From positions 1,736,001 through 1,800,000 of the forward strand of contig CP040556.1 in assembly GCA_013378335.1 (NCBI GenBank): a DNA stretch of 64,000 nt, in the 5' to 3' direction. Each line of letters begins with the position of its first letter. Within the stretch, counting starts at the first letter, position 1. Below are positions 1-13,502 of this stretch, piece by piece. This DNA comes from Streptococcus sanguinis (GTDB lineage Bacteria; Bacillota; Bacilli; Lactobacillales; Streptococcaceae). Both the position numbers and the translations under genes were made by a program. The notes beneath the pieces were generated by a model. That model saw nothing but the letters and a program-made list of their open reading frames with translations. It did no database searches and had not been told where the DNA came from.

Positions 1-1132
1 CAATAACTGTTGGCACAACCTTATCATAGAACTGGCCTTCAAAGTCAGGACCAGCATTTTCCATCATGATACCGCGCTCATTGACTGTCACAGCAACTTC
101 CAGTCCATTGGCTACACCGACATGGTAGTCATCCTCACCAAAACCAGGCGCAGTATGGACAATACCAGTACCAGAGTCAGTCGTAACGTGGTCACCCAAA
201 ATGACCAACTCATCTACAGCAGTATCCCATGGGTGAACTGTCACGATGTGGTTCAATTCTTGACCACGGTAGGTATCCAAAACTTGAACATCAGCCCAGC
301 CAAATTTCTCAGACAAACTATTCAACAATTCAGACGCTACAATAAACTTGCGACTTTCACCCGCAGGCTGAACCAAAACGTAGTCAATATCTGCTCCTAC
401 AGTCAAACCGCGAGAGGCTGTAATGGTAAATGGAGTTGTTGTCCATACGACAATGTAAGTATCTGTGTCCAAGACCCCTTTGCCATCTTTGACACGGTTA
501 GCATAGTAGAGAGAGGTGGAAACCAAATCATGGTATTCAATTTCCGCTTCAGCCAAAGCTGACTCAGAAGACCAAGACCAGTAAACGGGCTTAGCACCAC
601 GGTAAATGTATCCTTTCTTAGCCATTTCACCAAAGACGCGGATCTGAGCGGCTTCATAATCTGGTGTCAAGGTTACATAAGGATTTTCCCAATCACCAGA
701 AACACCCAAACGCTTGAAGTCTTCTTTTTGCTTTTCGACTTGGCTGAGAGCATAGTCCCGACACATATTGAGGTAGTCTACCAAGTCTAGCTCTTTGCGC
801 TTAATGCCTTGCTTTGCCAAGACCTGCTCAATCGGAAGACCATGCGTATCCCATCCTGGAATGTAGGGCGCATAGTAGCCAGCCATAGACTTTGAGCGAA
901 CAATGATATCTTTGGAAATCTTATTCATGGCATGCCCGACGTGAATATTCCCGTTAGCATAGGGAGGGCCATCATGCAGGATAAAGTGCGGCTTGTCTTC
1001 ATTCAGTTCCTGACGACGTTGATACAGCTTAGCTTCATCCCATTCTTTCTGCCAGAGTGGTTCCTTATTTGGTAGACCGGCCCGCATAGGAAAAGCAGTT
1101 TTCCCAAGATTGAGTGTTTCTTTCAGTTTCAT
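1..1132 (-). CDS. ileS: Isoleucyl-tRNA synthetase, N-terminal part (runs off the window)
   Basis: Class I aminoacyl-tRNA synthetase that charges tRNA-Ile in the cytoplasm. Reading from the ATG at 1132 gives [19 protein letters not shown] and a continuous frame to base 1, about 377 codons of the roughly 930 usual for the family. The HIGH-type signature is seen as HVGH at residues 64-67 within [10 protein letters not shown], after PYAN. The CP1 editing domain begins before the edge (WTTTPFT and [15 protein letters not shown] are readable). The KMSKS loop and zinc-binding C-terminus lie outside the window. A T-box leader directly upstream controls it. The gene is the first seen downstream of the division cluster, as is usual in streptococci. 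Confidence 0.96.
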   Translation of the reverse strand, partial: MKLKETLNLGKTAFPMRAGLPNKEPLWQKEWDEAKLYQRRQELNEDKPHFILHDGPPYANGNIHVGHAMNKISKDIIVRSKSMAGYYAPYIPGWDTHGLPIEQVLAKQGIKRKELDLVDYLNMCRDYALSQVEKQKEDFKRLGVSGDWENPYVTLTPDYEAAQIRVFGEMAKKGYIYRGAKPVYWSWSSESALAEAEIEYHDLVSTSLYYANRVKDGKGVLDTDTYIVVWTTTPFTITASRGLTVGADIDYVLVQPAGESRKFIVASELLNSLSEKFGWADVQVLDTYRGQELNHIVTVHPWDTAVDELVILGDHVTTDSGTGIVHTAPGFGEDDYHVGVANGLEVAVTVNERGIMMENAGPDFEGQFYDKVVPTVI

Positions 1133-1163
1133 TCTATTCCTCTTTATTTTTAAAAATACAAAT

Positions 1164-1400
1164 TAAAAACCGCAATCTTCTCCAAAAAGGACGAAAATTC
1201 GCGGTACCACCTTTTTTTAGGCAAGACAATAGCATGGCGCTCCTCTTGCCCCTCTTTATCCGTAACGTGGACTGCCGTCTCATCCTACTGATTTCAGACG
1301 AAAGTTCTGTAAAATGATAGCCCAAGCAAGATGGACTGCAGATCTCTCACCATCATCTGCTCGCTGAAAGTATTTTGCTTGGTCTGTGTTTTTACAATCT
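1164..1400 (-). promoter_or_regulatory. T-box leader of ileS (tRNA-Ile responsive)
   Basis: The minus strand carries the T-box core AGGTGGTACCGCG (1200-1212), which pairs with the NCCA end of uncharged tRNA. It is followed by an intrinsic terminator at 1164-1205: an ACCGC...GCGGT stem with AAT/ATT and TCC/GGA inside, then a U run. Upstream the leader holds a stem I with AAGCAA/TTGCTT arms and a GGTGAGA distal loop, and an AUC triplet in GGGCTATCATTT that is a plausible Ile specifier. The leader starts just after divIVA. A TATAAT-like -10 overlaps the divIVA stop codon. Confidence 0.92.
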
Positions 1401-1414
1401 TATCTTCTTTAAAA

Positions 1415-2209
1415 TTATAAAATATTTACAGGAACTTTTTGTTCCCCATTTGTATCATCATCGTGATGGTCAGCTTCTGAGTTTTCCTCAGCTGCGTGAG
1501 CTTCTATATCTTCATCACTAAGCGGAGAAAAGGCTTGGGTCGCAGCTAATTCACGATTAGCAGCTTCAATGCGCTCTTGCAGCTCAGCCATTTCTTCTGG
1601 AGAAAATTGACGAGTCACATCCACTTCTTCCTCACGAACAACTGCTTCTTCTCCCAGGACCTCAGATACAACTTCCTTGAAAGCTTCATCACTGGTCTGC
1701 AGATAAGTAGCTGTCGGACGCAGGATTTCTTCCCACTCAGATGAATCCACAATGCTGAGTTGGCTCTCAATGGTTGATTTCAAACGTTGATGGAAGACAC
1801 GTGTTTTGTTTTTCAGTTCTTCTGTTTCAATGGCTACTTTCTTAGCATTATCAGCTGCCTGACGTAAAATCTCATCAGCCTTGTACTTAGCTCCATCCAA
1901 CAAATGCTGCGCATCCTGCTCTGCCTGACGGACAATATTCGTAGACCGCTCGTTGGCAGCAACTTTAACGCGCTCAGCCGTATCTTGAGCAATCAAAACA
2001 GACTGGCTGAGAGAGTCTTTCATCTCATCAAAATATGTCAGACGTTCTTCCAGATTGCGAATTTTTGCTTCTTTTTCGTGGTTTTCGCGAACCAAGTCCT
2101 CATAGTCACGGACAACGATGTCAAGGAATTCATCTACCTCTTCAACATCATAGCCTCTAAACTTGGTTCCAAAGGATTTATCTTTAATTTCTAATGCTGT
2201 AAGTGTCAT
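1415..2209 (-). CDS. divIVA: Cell division protein DivIVA
   Basis: Coiled-coil polar and septal scaffold of 264 aa. The N-terminus MTLTALEIKDKSFGTKFRGY is the membrane-binding DivIVA domain (about residues 1-60, with GYDVEEVDEFLD). It is followed by a long coiled coil rich in Glu, Lys, Gln and Ala to about residue 165, a second conserved helical block, and an acidic tail containing EENSEADHHDDD. It recognises negatively curved membrane and recruits division and wall proteins. It is the last gene of the ylm/div block, 9 bases downstream of ylmH, and the ileS T-box starts right after it. Confidence 0.96.
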   Translation of the reverse strand: MTLTALEIKDKSFGTKFRGYDVEEVDEFLDIVVRDYEDLVRENHEKEAKIRNLEERLTYFDEMKDSLSQSVLIAQDTAERVKVAANERSTNIVRQAEQDAQHLLDGAKYKADEILRQAADNAKKVAIETEELKNKTRVFHQRLKSTIESQLSIVDSSEWEEILRPTATYLQTSDEAFKEVVSEVLGEEAVVREEEVDVTRQFSPEEMAELQERIEAANRELAATQAFSPLSDEDIEAHAAEENSEADHHDDDTNGEQKVPVNIL

Positions 2210-2218
2210 AGTTCCTCC

Positions 2219-3001
2219 TCATTTACTAGCTAATAATTCAACGGTTAACTTATGTTTTCCATTCTTGGAAAGGCCATTTTCTCTTAAAACCTTAAATCTT
2301 CCAAATCGTCTAACGCTTATCAAGTCTTCAAGCCCAACTTGCTGGCTGGGATTGTCATTAACAGCGTAGTTCATTTTCACATGCTTGCCAGAAATCAGCT
2401 GAGCAGCCTGACTCCTCGATAACTTAAAAGTGCTGGCTACCAACTTATCCAAGCGAAGACTAGATGCTAAAATTTCTCTGGTAACAGCTTGCTTCTGCTC
2501 TTTCAGCTGTTCTGCAAAGGAAACTTCCTTTAGTCTAACAGGCATCTTTGCTATTTTAGTGACATGGTCTATAAAATACTGGGCCAGTCTTTTATCTACA
2601 AAGAGCTGAGCACGGTCCCCCACCACAAGGATATCACCAAAAATCCGTCTTTCAATCCCTAATCGATTGAGAAGAGTGCCCAAAATCTGCGAATGACTGA
2701 TTTTATAAAATTTGCTTGCATAGGAAATTTCCAGCAAGCTCAATTCAAAATCATCCATATTCAGTTGGTAATAAGAAGGCGCCACAAGAACTCTTGCCAG
2801 TTCACTGGGAAAATAATCCGAACTAGCAAAGACTTGCACATCATATTGCTTGCCAATATTCTTCAGAATCGAAACCTGATGGGGATTCAGAAAAGACGTT
2901 GTTTCAAACGCGTAGGTATCTTGAACCCGCTGAAGCAGTTCCAAACTCCTATCAATACACTCTCGATCCTCATGCGAAAAGTGTTGATATAAATCTTTCA
3001 T
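2219..3001 (-). CDS. ylmH: YlmH-type S4-domain RNA-binding protein
   Basis: RNA-binding protein of 260 aa. The C-terminal S4 domain (about residues 183-250) contains SSLRLDKLVASTFKLSRSQA and a conserved LISGKHVKMNY. The N-terminal part is the YlmH family module. Known YlmH proteins bind ribosomes or ribosomal RNA, and deletion affects division in pneumococcus. I chose the ATG at 3001, which overlaps the ylmG stop codon by one base. The ATG at 3004 is equally possible. A longer open frame upstream to 3196 lies inside ylmG and is not coding. Confidence 0.88.
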   Translation of the reverse strand: MKDLYQHFSHEDRECIDRSLELLQRVQDTYAFETTSFLNPHQVSILKNIGKQYDVQVFASSDYFPSELARVLVAPSYYQLNMDDFELSLLEISYASKFYKISHSQILGTLLNRLGIERRIFGDILVVGDRAQLFVDKRLAQYFIDHVTKIAKMPVRLKEVSFAEQLKEQKQAVTREILASSLRLDKLVASTFKLSRSQAAQLISGKHVKMNYAVNDNPSQQVGLEDLISVRRFGRFKVLRENGLSKNGKHKLTVELLASK

Positions 3002-3276
3002 CATAATAACATTAGTAAGATGCTTATTAAATAAAAGACTACACGATTTAAAAGGTTTAAAGCCAGAATTGCAACCCAAACGGTAAAATCCAGCCCTGCA
3101 AACTGCAAGGGAAGACGGCGGAAAAGTTTTAAATACGGTTCTACAATTCGTGTTAGAAACTCTCCGAATTTGGTTTGATAGGCTCCTGGAAACCAAGATA
3201 GAAGTGCATAGACAATCAAGGCAATGCTATAAAGGTCGACAAGATTAGAGATGGCACGAATTACAAAATATAACAT
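3001..3276 (-). CDS. ylmG: YggT/YlmG-family membrane protein
   Basis: Integral membrane protein of 91 aa with two hydrophobic segments (about residues 10-30 and 62-90) joined by the family loop that includes SWFPGAY and a conserved PYLKLFRRLPLQ. YggT/YlmG proteins are conserved beside sepF in Gram-positive division clusters and are linked to division and osmotic stress, with no known enzymatic role. It starts 5 bases after the sepF stop and overlaps ylmH by one base, so the genes are probably translationally coupled. Confidence 0.9.
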   Translation of the reverse strand: MLYFVIRAISNLVDLYSIALIVYALLSWFPGAYQTKFGEFLTRIVEPYLKLFRRLPLQFAGLDFTVWVAILALNLLNRVVFYLISILLMLL

Positions 3277-3281
3277 ATCTC

Positions 3282-3869
3282 TTACCTACTGCGCTTCATA
3301 TCAAAGTCGAATTCGCTGATTTCAACATCGTTTGGCAGGCGGATATCTTCCACATTTACCACTACATTAATCGGAGTCAGCAAATACATAGTGCTTGCAA
3401 CTTTTTTCAAATTTCCAGCCAAAACATAACGAGCACCGTCTAGGTAGTCTAAACAACGTCGAGCCTGTACCTCAGTCATATACTGGAAGTCAATCAGGAT
3501 GCTTTCATTGGCCAAAAGCAGGTCAACAATTTCAGTCGCTTCCTCATATCTCCTCGGATAACGAACATCAATCGTAATCTTCTCATCCGCATTTGCACGG
3601 TGCTGAGCCAATTCCTGCTGACGGGCATGCAGTCTGGTAATATTCTCTGTCGAAGATTTCTGCTGGGGCTGCGGTTTGGGCTGTGGCTTGGCCGCAGCAG
3701 CCGGACGAGGAGCTGGCTTACTCTCTCTGACTGGCTTAGGCTGAACCAACTCAGGCTTCTGTTTGACAGGTGCTGCTGGTCTACTAACCGTCTGCTCCTG
3801 AAGCTCAGTCTCATCTCCATCTTCTGTAAAATAATCTATAAATTTATCAAATCTATCTTTTAATGACAT
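3282..3869 (-). CDS. sepF: Cell division protein SepF
   Basis: FtsZ-binding, membrane-associated division protein of 195 aa. It has an N-terminal amphipathic helix ([14 protein letters not shown]), then a Pro/Lys/Gln-rich linker (about residues 25-90) and a C-terminal SepF domain with [21 protein letters not shown] and the [15 protein letters not shown] core. In the family SepF polymerises into rings and tethers FtsZ bundles to the membrane. It lies between ylmE and ylmG, the usual Gram-positive order downstream of ftsZ. Confidence 0.95.
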   Translation of the reverse strand: MSLKDRFDKFIDYFTEDGDETELQEQTVSRPAAPVKQKPELVQPKPVRESKPAPRPAAAAKPQPKPQPQQKSSTENITRLHARQQELAQHRANADEKITIDVRYPRRYEEATEIVDLLLANESILIDFQYMTEVQARRCLDYLDGARYVLAGNLKKVASTMYLLTPINVVVNVEDIRLPNDVEISEFDFDMKRSR

Positions 3870-3878
3870 ATTTCTTTC

Positions 3879-4549
3879 CTATTTAAAAAATGCTGTACCA
3901 ATTCTGACATAGGTCGAGCCATGGGCAATTGCTTCTGGATAATCACGGCTCATTCCCATGCTTAACTCAGAAAAGGGCATATTTGTTAACTGTTTCTTTT
4001 TTAATTCTTTTTGCAGTTGCTGAGCCTTTTCAAAAATTTGATTCAGCTCCTCATGACTAGCTTCAAACGGAGCCATAGTCATCAATCCCACAATTTGAAT
4101 GTTTTCTAATCTTTCAAGCTCAGGAAGGACAATTTCTAAATCTTCAACCAAAAAGCCATGCTTGCTTTCTTCTTTAGAAATATTCACCTGCAGGAAACAT
4201 TTAATCACATGTTGGGCTCGTTTGTCAATCTCCTTGGCCAATTTCACAGAATCTAAGGCATGAAAGTAATCAACATAGTTAATCACATCCTTGACTTTTC
4301 TCCTCTGCAAACTGCCGATCAGGTGCCAGGTCAGATTCTCATCTTTCAGAGCACGGTATTTTTCTAGAAATTTATCTACCCGATTTTCTCCGATATGCTG
4401 AATACCTGTACGGACAAGCTCCTGAGTTGTTTCACAGTCAACATATTTGGTAACCGCAATGATATTTACTGAATCTTTCAAACGCTGGCTTGCTCCGCCG
4501 CCTGAGCGACGGACTGAAAGACCAACTCTTTATTATTCTGCAAATTCAT
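3879..4549 (-). CDS. ylmE: YggS/YlmE-family PLP-binding protein, apparent frameshift near the N-terminus
   Basis: Pyridoxal-phosphate homeostasis protein of the YggS family. The main frame (from a TTG at 4481) carries IIAVTKYVD with the PLP lysine, GENRVDKFLEKY, WHLIGSLQRRK, and LSMGMSRDYPEAI near the C-terminus. The expected beginning is in another frame: ATG at 4549 gives MNLQNNKELVFQSVAQAAEQ and then meets TGA at about 4478. Adding one base near 4479-4490 joins EQAS to LKDSVNII and restores a normal-length protein. It therefore appears broken by one missing base, from a real mutation or a sequencing error. It follows ftsZ by 8 bases. Translation from TTG alone would lack the first helix. 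Confidence 0.85.
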
Positions 4550-4557
4550 GATTTAGA

Positions 4558-7210
<2,653 letters not shown>

Positions 7211-7284
7211 TACACCAGTCCTCTCTATCTTCCATGTTTCCGGTCTATACTAATAACGCTAAAAATTAGAGTTACCCAAGCTTT

Positions 7285-7314
7285 ATTATAACATAAAGAA
7301 AATGAAAATGTGCA
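7285..7314 (-). promoter_or_regulatory. Candidate promoter for ftsA-ftsZ
   Basis: On the minus strand TATAAT (7285-7290) is preceded, with an 18-base spacer, by TGCACA (7309-7314), a weak -35. It sits in the only sizeable gap of the division cluster, between divIB and ftsA. The -10 is clear and the -35 is poor, so this is tentative. Confidence 0.35.
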
Positions 7315-7388
7315 GTTTTTCTACATATAATTTAGCGATTTTCGTTATTTGCCGGGTTTTCTGTCGAATTTTGCGGCTCTGCAGGTTC

Positions 7389-8543
7389 TTATTCCTGACT
7401 TTCTGTCAGCTGCTCAGCCGCTTGCTCTGTTTGCTGTCCCGTCGGTTCCTCTTCTGTTTCTTGCTTTTCTTCGTCAGAAGAAGACGACTCGTTTTGAGCT
7501 CCTTCAACATAACTAAAAATTCCTGCTTCCATATCTACAACACTAGGTACACCCTCTTCCAGCTGTGATTGGATTCCCTTGTAATATGGCAGTTTTTTGG
7601 CAATATGCGAAATTGGTACCAAAATTTTATTGCCATCATGCATGGTCAGCGTAACCAAGTCCGGTGTCACATTGCTTGGAGTCAGCTGAACTGTCTTAAT
7701 ATTTTTCTTAATCGAAGCCGGTACCTTTTCAATTTGAAGGGCAAATTCCTTAATCAATTTTTTATCTGAAAACTCTATCGAAATATGGGTTTCTGGCAAA
7801 GAATCTGCAGCAGTCGGTTCCGAAATAATCTCCCCATTTGTCAGAATAGGATAGTATTGGCCTCCCTCATGCAGATAGGCCAGAACTTCGTACTCCTTGA
7901 CCTTTACCTGAAAAGTAATCGGAAACTGATAAGTCATCTCCAGATTGTTAATCCAAGGACTAGACGCTTTCATATTGCGGATATGATAGCCGCCATTGAT
8001 AAAGGTTGTTAAAGTATAGTCCCTCTCATCAATCTTACTGCTTTTGAGCAGGTCTTCCTGACTGACCATTTGGTTCCCTGAAAATTCGATTGTTTTCATG
8101 GTCGCCAGTGGCGTCAAAAAATAAACTGACAGGAGAAAAATCAAGCCACTGCCCAGCAAAACCGGCAGCGCCCGATAAATATGAATCCTCGGGATACGAA
8201 TCTTAGAAGCTTCTTTTTCTGCCTTTTTCTGAAGTTTCTCCAGTTTTTTGCGCTCTTTCTCGCTCAATTCGGTCTCTAGCTCAGCTTCAGATGAGTCATT
8301 TCCCAAATATTCTGTTTCTTCCTCTTCATAAGATGAGTCATCTTCTTCCGTCTCTTCAGCTATTTCTCCGCCTTCGATTGAGTCCTCAGCTTCAGCTTCT
8401 TTTGCTTCCTCTCCTTCCAGCTCCTTTTGTTTGCTGGCTTCTTCCTGAGCCTTCTTTTCAAGATATTCTTTGTTTCGTTTCTGCCATTCAGAGAGGTGCT
8501 CACTTACCTCTTCCTTTGGCTCATCGTGGTTTTTCTTGCTCAT
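7389..8543 (-). CDS. divIB: Cell division protein DivIB/FtsQ
   Basis: Bitopic division protein of 384 aa. A long, strongly acidic and Lys/Glu-rich cytoplasmic N-terminus (residues 1-120) precedes a single membrane segment (about 128-150, [19 protein letters not shown]). An extracytoplasmic POTRA domain follows ([20 protein letters not shown]), then the beta domain and a Ser/Glu/Gln-rich C-terminal tail. In streptococci DivIB forms a complex with DivIC/FtsB and FtsL that activates septal wall synthesis. It overlaps the murG stop by 4 bases, and murD-murG-divIB is the classic order. Confidence 0.94.
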   Translation of the reverse strand: MSKKNHDEPKEEVSEHLSEWQKRNKEYLEKKAQEEASKQKELEGEEAKEAEAEDSIEGGEIAEETEEDDSSYEEEETEYLGNDSSEAELETELSEKERKKLEKLQKKAEKEASKIRIPRIHIYRALPVLLGSGLIFLLSVYFLTPLATMKTIEFSGNQMVSQEDLLKSSKIDERDYTLTTFINGGYHIRNMKASSPWINNLEMTYQFPITFQVKVKEYEVLAYLHEGGQYYPILTNGEIISEPTAADSLPETHISIEFSDKKLIKEFALQIEKVPASIKKNIKTVQLTPSNVTPDLVTLTMHDGNKILVPISHIAKKLPYYKGIQSQLEEGVPSVVDMEAGIFSYVEGAQNESSSSDEEKQETEEEPTGQQTEQAAEQLTESQE

Positions 8544-9610
8544 TTCTTTCCTTTGTCAATATCCGCCTTCAATAAAGCATAAAATTCATCTACAGACTTG
8601 ATTTCCTGAGAATTTTGCATAGCTTGATGATAAGAAGCTTGATTAGCCAAAAGGTCATCAAGGGCTGTTTGTAAATGGCTCATATCCAGCTGTTCCTCTG
8701 CCAATTGCTTAGCATATCCCTTTTTCACAAAATAATCCGCATTTTCAATCTGATCGCCGCGGCTGGCTTCGCGTCCCAGAGGAACGATAATATGCAGCTT
8801 AGCCATGGCCAAGAGCTCAAAGATTGTATTGGAACCGCCGCGTGTCACCACTACATCTGCCAAGTCCATCAAAGGCTGGTAGAGGTCGGTCACATAGGCT
8901 CTGCGAAAGAGACGTTCAGACAAAACATCTAAACTTGCATCGCCTGTCAGATTGATAACGTTGTAGCGTTCGGTCAGCGCAGCTTGATTCTGGCTGACAA
9001 AGTCATTAAAGACCTTAGCACCTGCAGAACCTCCGACAAAAAGCAGGGTGGGCAGTTCTTTATCAAAACACTGACGGATTTCTTCTAGTTCCTGCGGTGC
9101 GACTGACTCTTGGTTACCGACCTTGGTCACAGCTCCGACATGCTCAATCTTGGTCAGACTGGAACTTTGCTCAAAGGTCGCATACATCTTGGTCGCACAC
9201 TTATAGGCTATTTTATTGGCCAAGCCAATGGATAGATCCGACTCATGAACATAGACGGGCACTCCTGATAGACGCGCTGCAATCACTGGCGGAACAGATA
9301 CAAAGCCTCCCTTAGAAAAGAGAGCCTGCGGCCGTACCTTGAGCATAATGCCCAGCGACTGGAAAATGCCCCAGACGACCTTAAAGCCATCCAGCAGATT
9401 CTGCCATGAAAAGTAGCGGCGAAGCTTACCCGTAGCTACCGAATGGAAGGTCACGTCCAATCCTGACTTTTGGATTTCCTGATACTCAATACCATGCTTA
9501 TCGCCAATATAGTGGACCTGCCAGCCTTCTTTGACAAATTTTGGAATCAGGAGAAGGTTGAGGGTTACATGCCCAACCGTTCCTCCGCCTGTAAATACAA
9601 TCTTTTTCAT
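8540..9610 (-). CDS. murG: UDP-GlcNAc transferase MurG
   Basis: GT28 glycosyltransferase of 356 aa that adds GlcNAc to undecaprenyl-PP-MurNAc-pentapeptide, giving lipid II at the inner face of the membrane. The N-terminal glycine-rich loop reads [20 protein letters not shown]. The second glycine-rich segment is [15 protein letters not shown], and the UDP-GlcNAc site is [16 protein letters not shown]. The start is an ATG at 9610, one base beyond the murD stop, and the 3' end overlaps divIB. Confidence 0.97.
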   Translation of the reverse strand: MKKIVFTGGGTVGHVTLNLLLIPKFVKEGWQVHYIGDKHGIEYQEIQKSGLDVTFHSVATGKLRRYFSWQNLLDGFKVVWGIFQSLGIMLKVRPQALFSKGGFVSVPPVIAARLSGVPVYVHESDLSIGLANKIAYKCATKMYATFEQSSSLTKIEHVGAVTKVGNQESVAPQELEEIRQCFDKELPTLLFVGGSAGAKVFNDFVSQNQAALTERYNVINLTGDASLDVLSERLFRRAYVTDLYQPLMDLADVVVTRGGSNTIFELLAMAKLHIIVPLGREASRGDQIENADYFVKKGYAKQLAEEQLDMSHLQTALDDLLANQASYHQAMQNSQEIKSVDEFYALLKADIDKGKK

Positions 9611-9611
9611 C

Positions 9612-10963
9612 TTAACCTTTTAATTCTTCAAATGCAGCGAGAAACTCATCGCCACGGACTTCAAAATTACTATACATATCCCAGCTGGCATTGGCAGGAC
9701 TAAGCAAGACAATGTCTCCTGGCTTCGCTTGATCAAAGGCCTTATGAGCAGCATCTCGGACATCAGTCGCATCTAGATAAGAAACACCAGCCTGATCGGC
9801 TGCTCTCTTTACACGCGCTGCCGATTGCCCTAAGATTACCATCTTCTTGAGTCCTTTGAGGTCAGGCACTAATTCGTCAAATTCATTGCCACGGTCCAAG
9901 CCACCTGCAATCAGAATCACCTTGCTATTGTCAAAACCAGATAGGGCTTTCTGGGTTGCCAAGATATTGGTAGACTTGCTGTCATTGTAAAAGGCAACCT
10001 CATTTACCTGCCCCACATACTGGAGGCGGTGCTTAACACCCCAAAAGCTGACAAGACTTCTTTAATCGTCTGATTATCAATACCACGCAGCTTGGCTACT
10101 GCAATCGTAGCCAGAGCGTTTTCAATATTGTGACTGCCAGGAACGCCGATTTCAGCCGCCTGCATAATCACTTCTCCACGGAAGGTCAAGACATCACCCT
10201 CTAAATAGGCACCATCCACCTTTTCAGTCGTTGAAAAAGGCGCAACAGTAGCCTGAGTCTGGCTAGCCATTTCCTTGGCCCAGTCTTGATTGAAATTCAA
10301 AACCAGATAATCATCAGATGTCATATTTTTCTGGATATTCCACTTGGCAGCTGCATATTCCTCAACAGAGCCGTGATAATCCAAATGTGTTGGCATGAGA
10401 TTAGTGATAACAGCGATTTGCGGATGAAAAGCCTCAATCCCCATCAACTGGAAGGAAGACAGTTCCATAACCAGTGTATCCTTGCTGCTGGCTGTTTGGG
10501 CTACCTGACTGGCAGGAAAGCCGATATTACCGGACAATAGACCATTTTGACCACCAGCTGTCAAGACTTGTGCAATCATGGTTGTGGTCGTCGTCTTACC
10601 ATTTGAACCCGTAATACCAATAATCGGCGCTTCTGAAATCAGAAAAGCCAACTCGACTTCAGTTATAACTGGAATCTTCTTCTCAAGAGCTCTTACGACC
10701 ATGGCATTGTCATAAGGAATACCTGGATTTTTCACCATCAGTTCAAAATCTTCGTCCAACAACTCCAAGGGATGACCTCCTGTCACCACTTTGATTCCTT
10801 CTTCGAGCAAAGATTGGGCAGCAGGATTTTCCTCGAAAGGTTTGCCATCGTTAACTGTCACGATGGCTCCTAATTTATCTAAAAGGCGAGCAGCTGACTC
10901 ACCCGACTTGGCCAATCCCAGAACCAAGACCTTTTTATTGGCAAAATTTGCTATATTTTTCAT
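9612..10963 (-). CDS. murD: UDP-MurNAc-L-Ala:D-Glu ligase MurD, apparent frameshift
   Basis: Mur ligase that adds D-glutamate to UDP-MurNAc-L-Ala. The N-terminal part ([21 protein letters not shown] from the ATG at 10963, ATP-binding [14 protein letters not shown], then [12 protein letters not shown]) ends in a wrong-frame tail [10 protein letters not shown]. The C-terminal domain ([44 protein letters not shown]) continues in another frame. The break is a run of four G on the minus strand at 10039-10042. Five G would read [18 protein letters not shown] and give a normal protein of about 450 aa. Since murD is essential, a homopolymer sequencing error is the likeliest cause. An RBS-like GAAGAGG precedes the start. 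Confidence 0.9.
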
Positions 10964-11127
10964 AAGCAACCTCTTCCATTCATACTTCATTCTATTTTAC
11001 CTTTTTTTGTGGAAATAAAAAAGTCATAGGAGTCTTTTATTTTCGACTGTAAGCAAGTTTTGAAAAAAATGATATGTTTTCATCTATTTGAAATATTTTG
11101 TAACACAAGGCTATTATTTTTGTAAAG

Positions 11128-11183
11128 AAAAAGAGCAAAAGCTCAAAACGTCTATCCGACTTTCTAAGCTCTTGCTCTTTTTT
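11128..11183. terminator. Intrinsic terminator after the DUF3165 gene
   Basis: An inverted repeat AAAGAGCAA...TTGCTCTTT with a loop of about 25 bases is flanked by T-runs on both strands. It overlaps the stop codon of the minus-strand DUF3165 gene and ends the typA-DUF3165 transcript. The rest of the 10964-11127 gap is AT-rich and shows no gene; the murD promoter must lie in it but no clear pair of boxes stands out. Confidence 0.75.
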
Positions 11184-11451
11184 ATTCTTCATCAAAATTC
11201 TTTTTTGATTTCTTAGGCGGCTTGAGGCGATTGATATCCCGCAAAGCTAAGACGGCCACTACGGATAGGCCAAATCCTACAAAATATTCAGCTGGCAATT
11301 GGAAAATCTGAAAAATGCCTAAGGCAAATAAGATAATCAAGGCCACAATCAGTAAAACCATGGTCACAGCATTAACAGTCCCTTTAATACTGGATGGAAC
11401 AGCAAAAATGTAGAAAAAGAGGATTAAAATTCCAATGATAAGGTAAACCAT
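11182..11451 (-). CDS. DUF3165 family small membrane protein
   Basis: Protein of 89 aa with three hydrophobic segments (about residues 2-18, 25-48 and 55-70) and a charged C-terminus LKPPKKSKKNFDEE. It matches the short streptococcal DUF3165 family in length and in the MVYLIIGILILFFYIFAVP start. Function is unknown. It follows typA by 23 bases and is probably cotranscribed with it. Confidence 0.75.
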   Translation of the reverse strand: MVYLIIGILILFFYIFAVPSSIKGTVNAVTMVLLIVALIILFALGIFQIFQLPAEYFVGFGLSVVAVLALRDINRLKPPKKSKKNFDEE

Positions 11452-11474
11452 CTTGCTGCTCCTTTCCTTTTTAC

Positions 11475-13322
11475 TTATTCAGCTGCAGCTGATTTTTTCT
11501 TTTTATTGGCTTTTTCGCGTTCTTGTTTGTTCAAAATTTGCTTACGCAGACGAATAGATTCGGGCGTTACTTCCATGTACTCATCGTCATTCAAGAATTC
11601 CAAAGATTCTTCCAAGGTCAAAATGCGCGGTGTCTTGATGACTGCTGTCTGGTCCTTGGTAGCAGAACGAACGTTGGTCATCTGCTTGGCTTTGGTGATA
11701 TTAACAGTCAAGTCATTTTCACGAGAGTTTTCACCAATAATCATTCCTTCGTATACCTCAGTGCCTGGGTTGACAAAGATGGTTCCGCGCTCTTCGATAG
11801 ACATGATAGAGTAGGTCGTTGCCTTACCAGCATCGATAGATACCAAGGCACCGCGGTGGCGGCCACCGATTTCACCTGGAATAAGTGGTAGGTATTGATC
11901 AAAGGTATGGTTCATAATCCCGTAACCGCGGGTCATGGATAAGAACTCAGTTGAGTAACCAATCAAACCACGAGCAGGAACCAAGAAGACCAAACGAGTC
12001 TGACCATTTCCTGTAGCCACCATATCCAGCATTTCACCCTTGCGTTCAGAAAGGCTTTGGATGACCGAGCCTTGATATTCTTCAGGTGTATCGATTTGGA
12101 CGCGCTCAAATGGCTCACATTTGACACCGTCGATTTCTTTCACGATAACTTCTGGACGAGATACTTGCAGCTCATACCCTTCACGACGCATTGTTTCAAT
12201 CAGGATTGACAAGTGCAATTCACCACGACCTGAAACAATCCACTTGTCTGGTGAATCAGTTGGTTCAACACGTAGAGATACATCTGTTTGCAGTTCAGCC
12301 TGCAGGCGTTCTTCAACCTTACGAGAAGTCACCCATTTCCCTTCGCGACCAGCAAAAGGTGAGTTGTTAACCAAGAAGGTCATCTGCAGAGTTGGCTCAT
12401 CAATATGCAGAATTGGCAGAGCTTCAACAGCATCTGTCGGTGTAATGGTCTCACCGACAAAGATATCTTCCATACCTGAAACAGCAATCAAGTCACCTGC
12501 TTTTGCTTCGTTGATTTCACGACGCTCCAAGCCAAAGAAACCAAAAAGTTTTGTAACACGGAAGTTTTTAGTTGTACCATCAAGCTTAGAAAGGGTTACT
12601 TGGTCACCAACTTTAACAGTACCACGGAAGACACGGCCGATACCGATACGGCCAACGAAGTCATTGTAGTCCAAGAGTGACACTTGGAATTGGAAAGGTT
12701 CGTCAGAATTATCGACTGGTGCTGGGATATGGTCAATGATGGTATCAAAAATCGGTGCCATGGTGTGCTCTTGATCAGCTGGATCGTCAGACATTGATGA
12801 GGTTCCATTGATAGCGGAAGCATAAACCACTGGGAAGTCCAGCTGGTCATCATCCGCTCCAAGCTCAATAAAGAGTTCCAATACTTCATCCACTACTTCT
12901 GCTGGACGAGCAGACGGCTTGTCGATTTTGTTCACAACTACGATAGGAACAAGGTCTTGCTCCAAGGCTTTTTTCAATACAAAGCGAGTCTGAGGCATAG
13001 TTCCTTCGTAGGCGTCCACAACCAGAACAACCCCGTCCACCATCTTCATAATCCGCTCTACTTCACCACCGAAGTCCGCGTGCCCTGGTGTATCCATGAT
13101 ATTGATACGAGTACCTTCGTAAGCCACGGCTGTATTTTTAGCCAAGATGGTGATACCGCGCTCCTTTTCAATATCGTTTGAGTCCATTGCCCGCTCTTGC
13201 AATTCTTTACGCTCATCTAGTGTATGAGATTGCTTCAGCAACTCATCAACCAAGGTTGTTTTCCCGTGGTCAACGTGAGCGATAATGGCGATATTGCGAA
13301 TATCTTCTCTTAATTTTGTCAT
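11475..13322 (-). CDS. typA: Ribosome-associated GTPase TypA/BipA
   Basis: Translational GTPase of 615 aa related to EF-G, which acts on ribosome assembly and stress adaptation. The G1 motif is [15 protein letters not shown], with RGITILAKN (G2), [14 protein letters not shown] (G3) and NKIDKP (G4). The C-terminus is Lys/Ala-rich ([12 protein letters not shown]). The start is the ATG at 13322 ([20 protein letters not shown]), with AGAGGA upstream; open frame further upstream to 13559 overlaps the divergent pseudouridine synthase and is not coding. Confidence 0.97.
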   Translation of the reverse strand: MTKLREDIRNIAIIAHVDHGKTTLVDELLKQSHTLDERKELQERAMDSNDIEKERGITILAKNTAVAYEGTRINIMDTPGHADFGGEVERIMKMVDGVVLVVDAYEGTMPQTRFVLKKALEQDLVPIVVVNKIDKPSARPAEVVDEVLELFIELGADDDQLDFPVVYASAINGTSSMSDDPADQEHTMAPIFDTIIDHIPAPVDNSDEPFQFQVSLLDYNDFVGRIGIGRVFRGTVKVGDQVTLSKLDGTTKNFRVTKLFGFFGLERREINEAKAGDLIAVSGMEDIFVGETITPTDAVEALPILHIDEPTLQMTFLVNNSPFAGREGKWVTSRKVEERLQAELQTDVSLRVEPTDSPDKWIVSGRGELHLSILIETMRREGYELQVSRPEVIVKEIDGVKCEPFERVQIDTPEEYQGSVIQSLSERKGEMLDMVATGNGQTRLVFLVPARGLIGYSTEFLSMTRGYGIMNHTFDQYLPLIPGEIGGRHRGALVSIDAGKATTYSIMSIEERGTIFVNPGTEVYEGMIIGENSRENDLTVNITKAKQMTNVRSATKDQTAVIKTPRILTLEESLEFLNDDEYMEVTPESIRLRKQILNKQEREKANKKKKSAAAE

Positions 13323-13502
13323 GATTTCCTCTGAATTTTTAAATTTTATTTCTAACTGAACAATTATACCACAGACGCAGGCAAAAAACACGGCTTTGAT
13401 AAGTGTAAATGTTTTCATTGAAAAATATGGGAGCTCCATGAGGATTTGCATTTCCCATCCTGAAAATTTATGATATGATTTAGAAAAAAACAAGGAAAAC
13501 AG

